Positions 1 through 10,688 of a stretch of 64,000 nt of DNA are shown here, piece after piece. The translations under genes and the position numbers were made by a program. Numbering within the stretch: the stretch's first letter is position 1; every line of letters begins with the position of its first letter. The notes beneath the pieces are model-generated. The model was not told the origin of the DNA. It saw only the letters and a program-made list of their open reading frames with translations, and did no database searches. Source of the stretch: Edaphochlamys debaryana (Eukaryota > Chlorophyta > Chlorophyceae > Chlamydomonadales). The DNA is taken from positions 1,302,001 to 1,366,000 of the forward strand of contig JAEHOE010000002.1 in the NCBI GenBank assembly GCA_016858145.1. Direction: 5' to 3'.

Positions 1-1153
1 AGCACTTCAAGGACGTGGAGGTGGCGCTGGTGTGCAGCGGCTGGGCAAAGTCGTCACATGAGCGCACGTGCCAAGTCGGCTACATCGTCAAGGCGCCGCT
101 GGAGGGTGAGGCGTTTCGGCTCAGGCCTTGTGCACACCTTGCTTGGAGCCTAGCCCGGGCCCGTCCCGCCGCCTCTACAACCGCTGCAACTCAGCTTTCC
201 AGCTTGCTACAACCAACGCTCCTGCCCCTGCCCGCAGGCCTCAAGCCGCGCACCAAGCGCGAGGGCTTCACCATGATGTCGGCCCGCCTGCCGCTGCCCG
301 CCGACCTGCGCCACACCCGGCAGCTCCACCTCTTCGGCTTCAGGTGCGTGGGAACAGGCCTCGGGGGCAGGGCCTTGGGACAGGGCATGCGGCAGGGGCC
401 AGGGCAAGGCTAGCGGTAGGGACAGGGATAGGGGTATCGACAGGGCAGCGCACGGCCTGCACCCATCCGGGGCTGCGCCTTTTTTGGATTTCACTGGTTC
501 TAGGGCCTACTTTACATCACCACACATCCTTACTCCGCAGCTACAAGCTCGTCCTCAAGGCCGTCGCTGGCAAGACCAGCACCGACCCCGTGGTCGAGGT
601 ACGACCGTCGTACATCATCTTGCGCTGCCGTACACATACGGCCGACGCGCCTTGACTCTTAGCTTGGGCTCTTCACACTCCCCTCGTACCCCCTTGCAGT
701 TTCCGCTGCACATCCAGCCCCGGCCGCCAGGCAACTCTCTGGCCGCCCCCGCTGGCGACCAGGCGGCATTTATAAGGCCCACAGAGGCCCCCGCCTGGTG
801 GCAGCCCACGGTGAGTGGCAGCCCGCGATGGGAAGCGGGGGGGGTAAACCACACGGGGGTCCGCTGCCTCGCTGGCCGCCCCCGCCGGGGGGACGGAGGG
901 GCAGTTCATGCCCTCAGAAGACCCGACCTGGTGGCAGCCCACGGTGAGTGTTGACCTCTTCGGGCCCGTGCCCTGCGTCGGTCAGCAGGCTAGTGATACC
1001 CACCCTGCCACCTCACGCCCCGCCACCTCACGCCCCGAACCCCAGGCCGTTGCCGCCGAGATGCCCCTGGACGGCGGTAAGCCCTCGGCCTGCGCCGTGG
1101 GAGAGCCGGCGATGGGCTTCCCAGCCGACCCCGCGGCGGCGCTGGCCAAGTGA
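1..1153 (+). CDS. 3' part of a multi-exon gene, possibly arrestin-like
   Basis: Only the C-terminal end is in the window; the 5' part lies to the left. Exons read 1-105, 238-343, 541-598, 700-810 and 1046-1153 (TGA). All have GT-AG junctions, and codon phase is kept across every intron. The translated segment has alternating hydrophobic beta-strand-like stretches such as YKLVLKAVAG and VVEFPLHIQP, followed by a Pro/Ala-rich tail ending AAALAK. The strand pattern resembles the end of an arrestin-type beta-sandwich, but no diagnostic motif is visible, so the family is inference. A second copy of the fourth exon's 3' half lies in the following intron (see 869-943). Confidence is good that this is a gene and low for the family. 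Confidence 0.6.
869..943 (+). repeat. In-frame duplicate of the exon segment 736-810
   Basis: This is a 75 nt stretch with the same length and reading frame as the end of the preceding exon. It starts SLAAPAG and ends WWQPT in both copies, and both are followed by the donor gtgagtg. The middle has diverged by substitutions. There is no good acceptor directly in front of it, so I read it as intronic rather than a confirmed alternative exon. Confidence 0.7.
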
Positions 1154-2639
1154 GGCCTGGGCGCCAATTGGCCCAGATGCTGGCCTGGCGCGCCGGCTCC
1201 TTCGAGTCGGTACCGTTCTGACTGGGCAGGTGTGCTGCCGGGCAGGGCAGGGGGGTGGCTAGGGAGGTAGAGCGGTGGAGGAGGCTCCAGCTGGGCTTCG
1301 GACGGACCCAAGCCCTACCTGGCATCGGGTGCAGGAAGGTCGGGAGGTGTCCCCACAAAGTTACGGTACTTGTGCCAACAGTGATTCTGACATTTCGGGT
1401 AATGCAAGGGTATGTGATAAACGGCCCCCGAAAGAAATGATGGCAGGCGGGGAGACTGGTGCATGGTGACCAATCTGGCGCATCGAAGTTGGCTGGTTTG
1501 TCTCCGAGGGGGTTGTAGAATGCGGACGACTGCCGTGATCTGCCGACGGGGTGTATACTCAGCCTTCTTGGCGTGCTGGATCCCTGAAACCGGGAGACCT
1601 TCTTCATATCTTAGAAATAGAAATAGAAATTACAACGCCGGCCGCGCCCTGGCGTGAGTTAAGGAAGGTCCGCTGGTTAGGCGCGACCACCATTGTCTAC
1701 CAGTCTCGTTGGCAGAACCACGCCGCATCTACGGCGGGGACGCTACGATTTTACGATCGCACTCCTGCTACCAAGGACAGTCTACCCGCGTCATTCCATG
1801 CACCACTTAACCACTCAACGCGTCAAACGACCTCAACCGCCCAGCACAGCCTGCTGGGTGACTCCGGCGGGATGGATCCGAACCCACACCTTCCCGGTTT
1901 GACACCGGTCTTCATATCTTACCTATAGACGAGAACATTCATCATTCATTGATCCGGGCGTGCTGTGTATGGATTGTTCGTTGGGTTCAGGTGGGGCCAG
2001 GGCAAGAGCTCTCATGGGGCTGGGAGGACTGACGAATGGGAGCTGGAGGCATGGGGCGGACTCATACACAGTCGTATGTTGCCGTACATGGAGGGTGGAT
2101 GCGGCTGATGAGGTGTGAGGCCACACTAGCCGCCGTGTGCTTGCAGAGCTTTGGTTGGCAAGGGCCTGTAAGGGAGAGGAGTTTACGTGTTGTGCGCTGC
2201 CGACCCACAAGCCCGTATCACAGCAGCCGCAGGCGCTTCCCTACGCTTCCCTGCCCCATGACGGACCCACACTGCAGGGGCAGAGCAAGGGCAGGGCGGG
2301 GGAGGAGGGACCAGGCCGCTGAGGACCAGGGGCGAGGACATGAGAGACGCCGGGCACGGGGGCAGGCAGGGGCGGTAAGGGAGGGGGGGCCCCGGAGTGG
2401 TGTGTCTGGGTCGTTGGCAGCGGAGGGGCGGAGAGGGAGGGGCCTGGGGTCTAGGGTGACGACGGCTGCTAGCCCCGTGCTGCCTTGCTTTGGCGAAGCC
2501 ACTGAAGGGCGCAGCTGAGGGCGCAAGCGAATGAGCCGAAATTAGCCCAACGACCCAGAAGCCCCCGCCGCCTCGCAGCAGGCGCGGGGCTCCCCCGCCC
2601 GGGCTCTCCCGCGGCTCTCCTTGCCGGCGCCCTAGCTGC
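1154..2639. other. Intergenic, no gene recognised
   Basis: Downstream of the first gene I see no open frame with convincing splice sites. It contains a short gaaata tandem near 1614-1631, a tRNA-like block (1862-1934) and a partial relative of that block near 1575-1620 (shared 'ttcttcatatctta'). Confidence 0.5.
1862..1934 (-). other. tRNA-Asp-like sequence, probably SINE or tRNA remnant
   Basis: Read on the minus strand this is about 73 nt with an A-box-like TAGGTAAGATATG, an anticodon-region TGTC (GTC would be Asp), a B-box-like GGGTTCGGATCC and a 3' end CGCCGGAG. The 5' acceptor strand pairs with only about three bases of the 3' strand and the T stem is poor, so it is unlikely to be a functional tRNA. 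A tRNA-derived SINE head or decayed tRNA pseudogene fits better. Confidence 0.35.
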
Positions 2640-3301
2640 TGCCCTTGCTTCGGCGAGCAGCACGCGCCTCTCCTCACACGGGGTCACTCTGGGGCCACTG
2701 AAGCTCTGTTCCGCAGCTGAGGGCCAGCAGCCCGTCCGGTGCTTCGGCGGGAAGGGGAAACGGGAGACGAGGCTTCGGCGGGGCTCCCAAGCCCATTGCG
2801 ACCCAAGCTGCCGCTGCTGAAAGCCTGACAAGCTAGGCGCGCGTAGGAGTGCTAGGCGCAGCAGCTGCGCGCTGGGGAAAGCGGGAAAGCAAGGGGCAGC
2901 AAGCGCCTTGGACTGCCGCGGCCAAGACACGACGGCCTGCTTGAGCTGAGAGCAGCAGCGTCATCTAGAACAGCGGTCCGCTGCAGGTGGCCGCGCTGGG
3001 GCCGCGCCGGCGCAGAAGGTCAACGCAGGCCATGCGCGTCTCGGCGCGGGAGCTCGGCGCCCTAGGGCCGAACCACCGGCGTATCCTTGCGTTTGGTTCG
3101 GGTTAAGGGGCCGGTCTGCTGTGGGCGCTCGGGGCGTGGAGAGCCGGAAGTCGGTTTGCATGGACCCCATTCCGCCACAGCCCTCAAAGGCCCCGGCCAG
3201 AGCCCTCAGCGACACAAACTTCTGGTCCTCACACAAACTACACTACGCACAGCAGACAACTCTGACTCTTCACCTTCGTAACCTCTTCCGATACCACAAC
3301 A

Positions 3302-3826
3302 ATGCAGACCATCGCCTCTCGTCGCGTGGCCGCGGCCCCCGCAAAGGCCCGGACAGCTCAGACAGCTCGTTCAGTATGCTATCGGCATGGACACGAGGCC
3401 AGGCAGCCCAGCGGCGTCGCTCCGCGCGCTCTCCTCCTGGATGCGCCCGTCCACCATGAGCATTCCAAGGAGCTGCGGCTGCGGCTTTCCACCGCGCCGC
3501 TCAGCCAGGACACTGCCACTCACGGATGCAACGCCGTCATGGAGTCGGCGGAGCAGCCCAGGCGCTCGGTGGCCTGGCCCACGGCCTCCGCGCTCCACAT
3601 GGCAGCGCGGGTCTACCTGCGCTCGCTCGCGGCCTTCGCACTGTCCGGCGTTCTGTGCCATGCCGTGTACGGTGACGCAACGGGGATGACTGTGGGGCAG
3701 CCATCCGCCATCGTTGCCGCTCGCGCCGAGCCGGCCGTCGCACATGTCCGCTTCGAGGTCGGCGAGCTGCCGCAGCAAACCCGCGCGCCGACGCTTGCAG
3801 CCGAGACTGAGACCAACCGTCACTGA
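3302..3826 (+). CDS. Family A protein, left copy: small targeted single-helix protein
   Basis: A 174-residue intronless frame with start context acaacaATGC. The N-terminus (about residues 1-25: Arg, Ala, Ser, Thr, no acidic residues) looks like an organelle transit peptide. One hydrophobic stretch, LRSLAAFALSGVLCHAVYG, near residues 107-125 could span a membrane. A polar tail contains AEPAVAHVRFEVGELP. I recognise no known domain. The inverted copy at 21983-21456 keeps the frame with only codon-size indels, which argues for selection on protein. TGTAA, the usual chlorophyte poly(A) signal, occurs 8 nt after the stop, implying a very short 3' UTR if it is used. Where family B has its first splice donor, this copy reads gtcactgaga, perhaps a decayed donor, so an ancestral downstream exon may have been lost. 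The plastid or mitochondrial assignment is inference. Confidence 0.7.
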   Translation: MQTIASRRVAAAPAKARTAQTARSVCYRHGHEARQPSGVAPRALLLDAPVHHEHSKELRLRLSTAPLSQDTATHGCNAVMESAEQPRRSVAWPTASALHMAARVYLRSLAAFALSGVLCHAVYGDATGMTVGQPSAIVAARAEPAVAHVRFEVGELPQQTRAPTLAAETETNRH

Positions 3827-4054
3827 GAAGACTGCTTGTAATGGCGGAACCATACAGGTTGGTGTGGGCAAGTTGGGGCTGCGCGCATGTATCGATGGAC
3901 GGGGCACGCGGGGGTCGGACGTGGGCGGGGCCCGCCGAGCCGGAGGGGGCACCTGAGTAAGCCGTAAATACCAGCGCATAGCGCATGAGTCACACTCAGT
4001 AACCGCAACAACGGCTAACAGGTCCCGCGCCCTCCCACCGGCTTGTGTCCACAG

Positions 4055-4222
4055 AGTGCCACGCACCGTCCGCTCCGGCCTCGTCAGAGAGCACTGACAC
4101 CCATCCCCATCCGATGCCGAGTCGGCACGGCCGGCAGCTGCGTCGCAAGATCGCCAGTCGGCCTGTCGGTGCTCAGTCGGTGGCAACGTTTCCACACGCC
4201 TGCCTCCCTGAGGGCGGACCAG
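4055..4222 (+). other. Possible relic or alternative exon downstream of family A gene
   Basis: It is flanked by acceptor ccacag and donor gtgcag and encodes a Ser/Pro/Arg-rich stretch (SAPASSES...). The inverted copy carries 6-nt and 12-nt indels here (codon multiples) but also a later 1-nt shift. It lies just after a block (taaccgcaacaacggctaac) that matches intron 1 of family B. It may be the counterpart of family B exon 2, now cut off by the stop at 3826. Confidence 0.25.
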
Positions 4223-4805
4223 GTGCAGTGAGGCCTGAGCACTAGCGCGGTCAAGGGGAGGGCTGGCCAGCAGGGCCGCCGCCGGCCGTCGTCCTGTGTC
4301 GGCATACGGCACGCGGCGGCAGCGGAGCGGACAGTATGCAGGGGCTACAGGTACGAACGCAGCCCTACACACCTTCGGGGTGAGGGGTTGCCTAGATAGG
4401 TTGGCTGGGGTTGCCCTCTGGGGTGCAGCCCTTGCCCTCACGTTGATGTACAGATAGATTGCGGTTGTACAGTTTCCTGCGCCCGACCCCTAGACGCAAT
4501 ATTCATTCAGCCCGGCTGCTGCTTGTGCGCCGGAGTAGTGCGGGCCGCGCGTTTTAATATCATGTGCGTGTCGGTGTGGCGTTTGCTTGGGTTGGTGGGG
4601 TGCGTGGGAAGCCACGCGCACAGGCTCGCTGGTTCTGGGGGGGCTGGCCCCCTGACATATGAGCTCAGGGCTGGCGGAAATCCAGCAGCATTGAACAACA
4701 AAGTATGCGGACGATGAGAATGAAGGCCCCGTGCTGGGGCGGGCAGTGAGAGGGGCCCCTAGACGGCCCTGTGAGGGGCAGCAGTAGGAACTGGCTGATG
4801 GGGCA

Positions 4806-5530
4806 TGGCTGGTCTGGTCCAGACTGATTGCCGGGGCCGCCATGACACGTTATGAGGTAATCGTGGCTGGAGACGGTGTGCGGCTGATAAGTGTGTCCTT
4901 AGCTCCTTACATGCCCGGCGGTGTATCGATGCTGCTAAGGTCTAGACTCCATGGGCGTGGAAGTTGTTTAAGTTCATCACGATTGGTGACTGCTTGCCCT
5001 CCGAGCTCTCCAAGCTATGGGACCCCTCGAGGGGACCTACCCCTCCAGCACCAGCCCCCCAGCCACACGACCAGTACCCTGAGGCAGCGCGTCACAGCGG
5101 CTCGAGGCCTCCTCAACAAGCAACGGCGAAGCCGGCTCGGTATGGCAAGCCCTCCAGCCCGGGCTACTGTACGCAACTGACGTGTGCTACACCCCTCGGC
5201 CAAGGGGCTGAAGCGGAAACCTTCAAAAGAGGAGCCACGCCCAGCCCCATGCCCCATCCGGACAACCAGCTCGCGCAGTCCATATCCAACCAGTACTGCA
5301 TTAGCCCTCAGCGCCTCAGTCCATGTCTAACCAGCGCCTCAGTCCCCAGTCCCAATGCCCCAGTCTCCCAAGCGGCCGGTACCAAGTACTCACATTGCCC
5401 CACGCACCAACGCACCCCCTCTGCACCACGGCCAGCCCCGACGCGGCGCCAAACTGCGCTGACTGCTTCTATCCCGCTCCTCATTTGCACCTGCTGCTGC
5501 TGTTGCGTCGGGCGGCCCCAACGGCAGCGG
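4806..5530. other. Gap between family A copy and the helical-repeat gene
   Basis: No gene recognised. TTACA at 4905-4909 (TGTAA on the minus strand) could be the poly(A) signal of the minus-strand gene to the right, which would make this its 3' UTR or hold unrecognised terminal exons. Confidence 0.3.
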
Positions 5531-5736
5531 CGGCGGCAAGGTCCTCCTGACCTAGCCGCGGGCCACGCGCAGCTTCCGCACCTGCCGCTATTGACGCTGC
5601 TGCTGTTACGCGGCCCCAGCAGACGGCGGCGGCGGCTGCGACGGCCGTGCCAGGGTCCTCCTCACCTGCCGCTGCCTTTACGCGGCCCCAGCCGACGGCG
5701 GCTGCGGCGGCGGCAGGGTCCTCCTCACCATGCCGC
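5531..5736 (-). repeat. Three tandem copies of the last coding segment with its stop
   Basis: The motif cctcctcac with the Pro-rich tail coding (rc: GTGAGGAGGACCCTG ... GCTGGGGCCGCGTAA) occurs at 5728, 5665 and 5551, in decreasing quality. The first two keep the terminal GCGTAA stop. Copies lie downstream of the gene that uses the first one. Confidence 0.65.
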
Positions 5737-8700
5737 TGGTGAGCCGCAGCTGCTCCTGAATGCGCATGGCCAGCTGGGCGTCCCCGGGGTCCTGGGGGTT
5801 GAGATGGAGGGGAAGGAGGGGAAGGGGTGGAGTTGGGGACGGAAGGGGTGGAGGGGATGGAGGGGAAGGAGCGGGGGGCCGGGTGTCAGCGACGGAGGGC
5901 GCTCGTACAGCCGTGTGACGGAACCAGGAGGGCGTCCTTTCCATCCAGGGCTGGCTGGTTTCACCCGGACCCTTCGCCGTGGCTCCGACACCAGACCGGC
6001 TACAGCGCTTGCTTGCGCCGGGGGGCTTCAGCCCCCCTACAGGAACACCTGAGCGCCTGAGGCCCAGTTGCTGACCATCCCTTGCCCACCCCGCGCACGC
6101 CGTCACTGTTTAGGGGTCACAACGACCTACCGTTCATGTGGCTTAGGCCCCTCTGTCCACCCCCCGGCCCAATCTCCTCTTCGGTGCGCATCGGGCTCGC
6201 TGGCTGCCACCATACCTGTCGGGCTCTCCAGTCTCTAACTAGTCAAAGATCACCCCCCGGCCCCCATTCCGCCCCTCTGCACAAACCCCACCTTGAGATC
6301 AAGGGTGGCCAAGAGAGCCTTGAGGGAGTCGGGGAACAGCAGCGCCAGAGTGCCGGGCTCGGACAGCCGCCCCCGCAGCAGCGACCACAGCGCTGCGTGC
6401 CGCTGCGGCGGGCCCGGCCTGGGCCCTGTCGGGCCCGCCCCGGGCCCGGACCCCGCCGCTCGTGCCGCTGCCGTCGGCCCGGATCCGAATCCCGTGGTGC
6501 CTGCGCCTCCGTAGCAGAGGGTGAGCAGGCGTGTGTCCCGGATGGAGAGGGGCTGGCCTGAGGCCACCACCTGTGGGGGGGTTAGAGTTTGAAGGGTTTT
6601 AGGGTCAAGGGGGGTGGGGCTGACGTGCGGGAAGAGGGCATGCATGGATTGGCCCCATATCATGCCTCTACAGGCGCCAGCAAGCCATTACCACCAGCGG
6701 CCCGGCCCCTTCTGCTCATCGGCCGAACGGACCCAGGCCCCCGCACAGCAACCTGTAAGAATCCAGGGCTCACATCAGCCCTTTCGGGAAACCGCATACG
6801 CCAAGCACGCCACTACAGCAACTCGCCAGCCAGGAAACCAGGGCTAACAACGACAGCTCATTCGAATTGAAACCGCACCTGGTCGGCGATGGCTGCCATG
6901 AGCCCCGGCTCGCTGTAGCGCAGGGAGGCGTAGGCCACCGCCACATCGGTCAGCGCAGAGTTGTCCAGCCTGGGGTGGGGGCGGGGCGGGGTGGGGTGGG
7001 GGTGAGCAGGGGGAAGGAGATGGCAAGGGCAGGGTGATGGCCCCAGACACGATGCGTACAGCGGTGCACGCGACGGCGTCTCTTTCGCAGCGCCCAAATG
7101 GGGCTTTCCCAGCCTCAGCGCAGCACGCACCGGTTCCGCGCTTCTTTCTCGCCCCTCCTTGCCCGGCAACCCTCTCCTCCTCCCACGGCCTATCCCTCAC
7201 CCCTGGGCCCTCAGCCACCCCCGCGGCCCAAACGTAGCATGCGCACAGCACTCCCGCAGCACCCACCCACCGGCTCAGCACGCGCAGCAGCGCGGGCGTG
7301 GCCTGCGGCAGCAGCTGCGCCGCCGCCTCGCCCGCGCCCAGCCGCGCCAGCGCCGTCACGGCCTTCACCAGCTCCAGGGGGGGCAGCGCCCGAAGCGACC
7401 GCGCCGCCACACGACACAGCGCCGCCGCCAGCTTCGCAACGGCTTCGTCGTCCTCCTCAGTGCCAGGCTCGCCGACCCCCGTGGTGGAGGAGGCGGGGAT
7501 GCCGGGTTGGGGCGGGGCGCGGGGGTTGCGTGCGGGGGAGCGGGGGTTGGTGGAGGAGCGTGAGGTGGAGGCGGAGGAGGCGGAGGAGGCGGAGGCGAGG
7601 GGTTGGTCGGGGGATGCGGGCCGGGGCAGGAGCAGGCCGTACGCCCACAGCAGGCGTACGGCAGAGTCCGGGCTGAGCTCCCCCCGGGGTATGAGGGTGT
7701 CGGTCACGTGGGATGCCAGGCCCTGGGGGCAGGGAGCGGGCAAATGGAACAGGGTGTATTGCTTGTAAGGACCGTCAAGCCAGCAGGGGCCCAAGTCCCC
7801 TCCAGCCTTACCCCTGACGCCCGCCGCCTCTCACCACCTTCCCCCAGCCCCGGCACACCACTTCACCCACTCCCCGTGTCACCCCCCTCACCCTCAGCAG
7901 CCTGCCCTGCTCTTTCCCCTCCCGCCCCCCTCCCGTCTCCCCCTCCTCCCCCCCTCACCCGCAGCAGCCCCATGTTGAGCTCGCTCCCCCGCGCCGCCGT
8001 CCACAGCCGCACCAGCGCCGTGCCCACCGCCGCCGCCTGCCGCCCGTCCAGCTCCGGCAGCCGGGTGCGCAGCCCGTGCTTGATGCGACCCACCACCTGG
8101 GGGCAGCACCGCGAGGGAGGGGGGCGCCCAGGCAGTGAGGTTATGAGCAGATTTGGATAAGTATGGTATGCAAAACCTGTGGTGGGATAATCCTGCTCAT
8201 GCTCAGCCCGGGCGCCGAGCCCGTGCTCGATGCGGCCGATCACCTGACGACGAGGGTGGGTGGGTGGGTGGGTGGGTGGGTGGGCGGGTGGGGTTCGTGC
8301 TGCGAAGTTTAGGGGGATGCGTGAAGGCGGTGGCGGACAGTGTTGCGACAGGAACGTGGGACTGCCGGCCTGCACCCCCGCCGCCCCCAGCCCACCTGCC
8401 CGAACCAGGGCCGGTCCTTGGCCGCCACGCGCCCCCCCGGCTGCAGCTTGGCTGTGGCGTGGAGCAGCTCCACCAATACCTGGGGGCCGGGGCCGGGGGC
8501 AGAGGGAGCCGGGGGCCGGGGGAACGGGGGCCGGGGTGAGCAGCGAGGAAGCGGTTCCCGCCACCACCTGCCCTCGAGCCCACGGCACAGGCCCTCGCCA
8601 CCCCCACGCCTTCCTGTCTCCTTACCCCTGCGCACACCGCTCGTCCCGTCCGAAACCCCAACCACCCTCAGCCCCCACCCCACTCCCCACCCCACCACCC

Positions 8701-9625
8701 CTGCACCCCTGCGCCAACATCCCACGCCGCGCCTCACCGCCGGCTCCGCGTCCCTCAGCGTGAAGTAGTAGGACGACGCCCGCAGCCGATGCACCAGCGG
8801 AGCCGCCAGCTCCCCGGGCTTGGCGGCGGCCGACATGTGACCCAGCGCCGTCAGACATCCGGCCAGGGCCGAGACGTCCGTCTCCTGCGCCGCCAGATGG
8901 GCCGCCAATTGGGCGAGGCGCCGCGCAACCGACTCAACCGCCAGGTGGTTGGGGCCGGCGGTTGGGGAGGGAGAGGAGGGGGAGGAGGAGGGGGTGGAGG
9001 GGCCGGAGCGCGGGCCGTGGGGCGCGAGGGAGGCGAGGGTTTGGAGGCCGGCGGAGGCGTGGGCGAGGCGGTAGCGGTAGCCGAGGGTGTCGAGGTGGTG
9101 GGTCAGGGAGTCGACGGTGGGGCAGGCGGCGAGGGTGGGCAGCGGGACGGCGGTGGGGCCGGGTGGGTGGCGGAGGAGGGGCGGGGCAGGCCGAGGAGGG
9201 GAGGAGGCGGGGGCGGAGGAGGGAGAGGCAGGTGGAGGGAGGGGCGCGGAGGGGGTAGGCGGTGGGCGGCGGGGCGTCACGCGGGGGGGCTGGCGGGGTG
9301 GGTTGTAGGCCGCGGCGGGGCAGGCCGCGGAGGCTGCAAAGCCACGGATCGGCTGGCCAGCAAGAAGCCCAGCGTTTGATAAGGAGGAGCAAAGGGAGGA
9401 TGCTGCCCCAGTCGCACGGGGCCAGGGCGCGGGGCTTTGCCAAAGCTCGGCGCCTGCTGGGGCCGAGGTGGATGGTTCCAGTGAGCATTGGGCGGAAGCG
9501 GCCGTCGAGGCACTCCCCGGTCTTCGCGCTGCCATCGCCCAGGTTCCGGTTCCATGCTCAGCCAGGCAGGTGCTCTGGGCATTGCCTCCCAGAACCAGCG
9601 AGCACACGCGTCGCCGCAGCGCCAT
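5678..9625 (-). CDS. Organelle-targeted helical-repeat protein (FASTK/OPR-like)
   Basis: Exons: 9625-8738, 8479-8396, 8096-7959, 7722-7271, 6969-6879, 6570-6292 and 5791-5678 (TAA), about 681 residues. Phase is consistent throughout. The N-terminus MALRRRVCSLVLGG plus a later RGFAAS site looks like a mitochondrial (or plastid) presequence. A Pro/Ser-rich linker follows to about residue 180. Then come repeated pairs of amphipathic helices (VARRLAQLAAHLAAQE, VLVELLHATAKLQP, AVRLLWAYGLLLP, LVKAVTALARLGAGEAAAQL, LTDVAVAYASLRYSEPGL). This is the style of FASTK-type and octotricopeptide proteins that bind organelle RNA. I see no C-terminal RAP domain; the frame ends in a short Pro-rich tail. The donor-like GTGAGG after SGM at 5728 leaves open a further unseen exon. 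Role in organelle RNA metabolism is inference. Confidence 0.6.
8212..8248 (-). repeat. Intronic echo of the third exon's acceptor and start
   Basis: On the minus strand it reads cag|GTGATCGGCCGCATCGAGC, matching the true acceptor and exon start at 8096 (cag|GTGGTGGGTCGCATCAAGC). It encodes VIGRIEHGLGAR versus VVGRIKHGLRTR. The echo runs into non-coding sequence after about 36 nt. It lies in the intron upstream of the real exon. Confidence 0.7.
8249..8292 (+). repeat. (GGGT)n microsatellite
   Basis: About seven consecutive gggt units in an intron of the helical-repeat gene. Potential G-quadruplex on the plus strand. Confidence 0.8.
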
Positions 9626-10688
9626 GCTGCCCAGACCGCGAGCTACCTGGCTTGAGCCACTCTGATCTGGGCTATAGGTAACGTGATGTGCGCCAAGGAG
9701 CAACGCGATGTGCTGTGCGCCGAGTCAAATGCTTCCTGGCTGACGAGGCCAATTGGGGGATGTTCAGAGGAAGCGCCTTGCTTGTTCAGAGGCAATTGGC
9801 GGCATGGTGTATAGCCAAGAAGTGCGGCGCAGGCGTGATAGGCGCGCGACAAGAAGTAGGGCTTGAGGTGCCGTGAGAAGCCCCCGCGCTTCCTTCCCCG
9901 TGCACCTCGTGCTTTCCCCGCCGGCCCCAACCTTCAAGCTGAGCTTAGAGTTTTTGCAGCTCCGGTGACCCGTGATGCAAGCCGCTCCATCCCTCTGGCC
10001 GCAGGATGACTGTGAAGCAAATGGGAGTAACCGGGTGGACGAGGCCCTTCCAGTCAATAGCGCGACGACATGTCCTCCCTACAGGCCCGCCAGCACGGCC
10101 CAGCAACTTCCTCAACTGCGCTTGACGCGCCAAGCGGACGCCTACTGCCCCTGGCTAAACGCCGCCGTCCTCCTGGCTCCCCGTGCACGTGCCCGCATCT
10201 CCTGCTTGTTTGCTTGCAGCCCCGCTTCCGCAATCCCAACGGCCTGGAGTTGTGCAAGCCCTCCCCCATCGGCGCCGAGGATAGCTCCAGCTTCAAGGGC
10301 TCGGCCCCGCAAAAGCCCCCACCATGCCGTCGCGCCGCCCTCGTCCACCAGGGACACACCTGGCGCATGCGACTCGCGCCTCCCTCCGCCGGCCCTAGTG
10401 GCGCGCGCCCTAGGTACCAAGTGCGCAAGCCCGCTGTGTGTGTGTGTGGCCCCGCATGGAGGCCCCCGGCCTGTCATTGGCTCCATGGCCTCCCCCCGAG
10501 ACCTGCTCCACAAGCCCCCGGTCATCAGCTGGGAAACGCAGTCACCACAACCTGCACAGCCCCGGCGCCCCGCTGGCCCCAGCGGTGCTGCCCTCCTCCG
10601 CCCTTACGCCACACCCCTCCCGCCTGGCCGTCCCTCCCCTTCACACCACACCCCAGCCGCTCCGCTCCGCGTCTCGCCCCTCCACCGT
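9626..10688. other. Interval between helical-repeat gene start and ACLB 3' flank
   Basis: It should hold the promoter of the minus-strand gene starting at 9625. A plus-strand open stretch near 10220-10330 begins after a good acceptor (tgcttgcag) and reads PRFRNPNGLELCKPSP, but no matching donor, start or partner exon is evident. I do not call a gene. Confidence 0.3.

Larger units (their letters stand above)
2640..4805 (+). repeat. Left arm of a 2.2 kb inverted duplication (family A)
   Basis: This segment is highly similar, in reverse complement, to about 20515-22690. Shared landmarks run from 'cgcctytcctcacacggg' near 2664, through the whole small gene at 3302-3826 and its 3' flank, to 'aactggctga' near 4790. 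The arms are separated by about 15.7 kb that holds three unrelated genes. Ends are estimated by eye. Confidence 0.85.

Noticed and set aside
8230..8292. GGGTGGGT run as an internal telomere-like repeat
   Set aside because: Unit is GGGT, not the TTTTAGGG-type telomere repeat of these algae.
10220..10335. Plus-strand open stretch PRFRNPNGLELCKPSP after a good acceptor
   Set aside because: No matching donor, start or neighbouring exon in phase; may be chance or a gene fragment.
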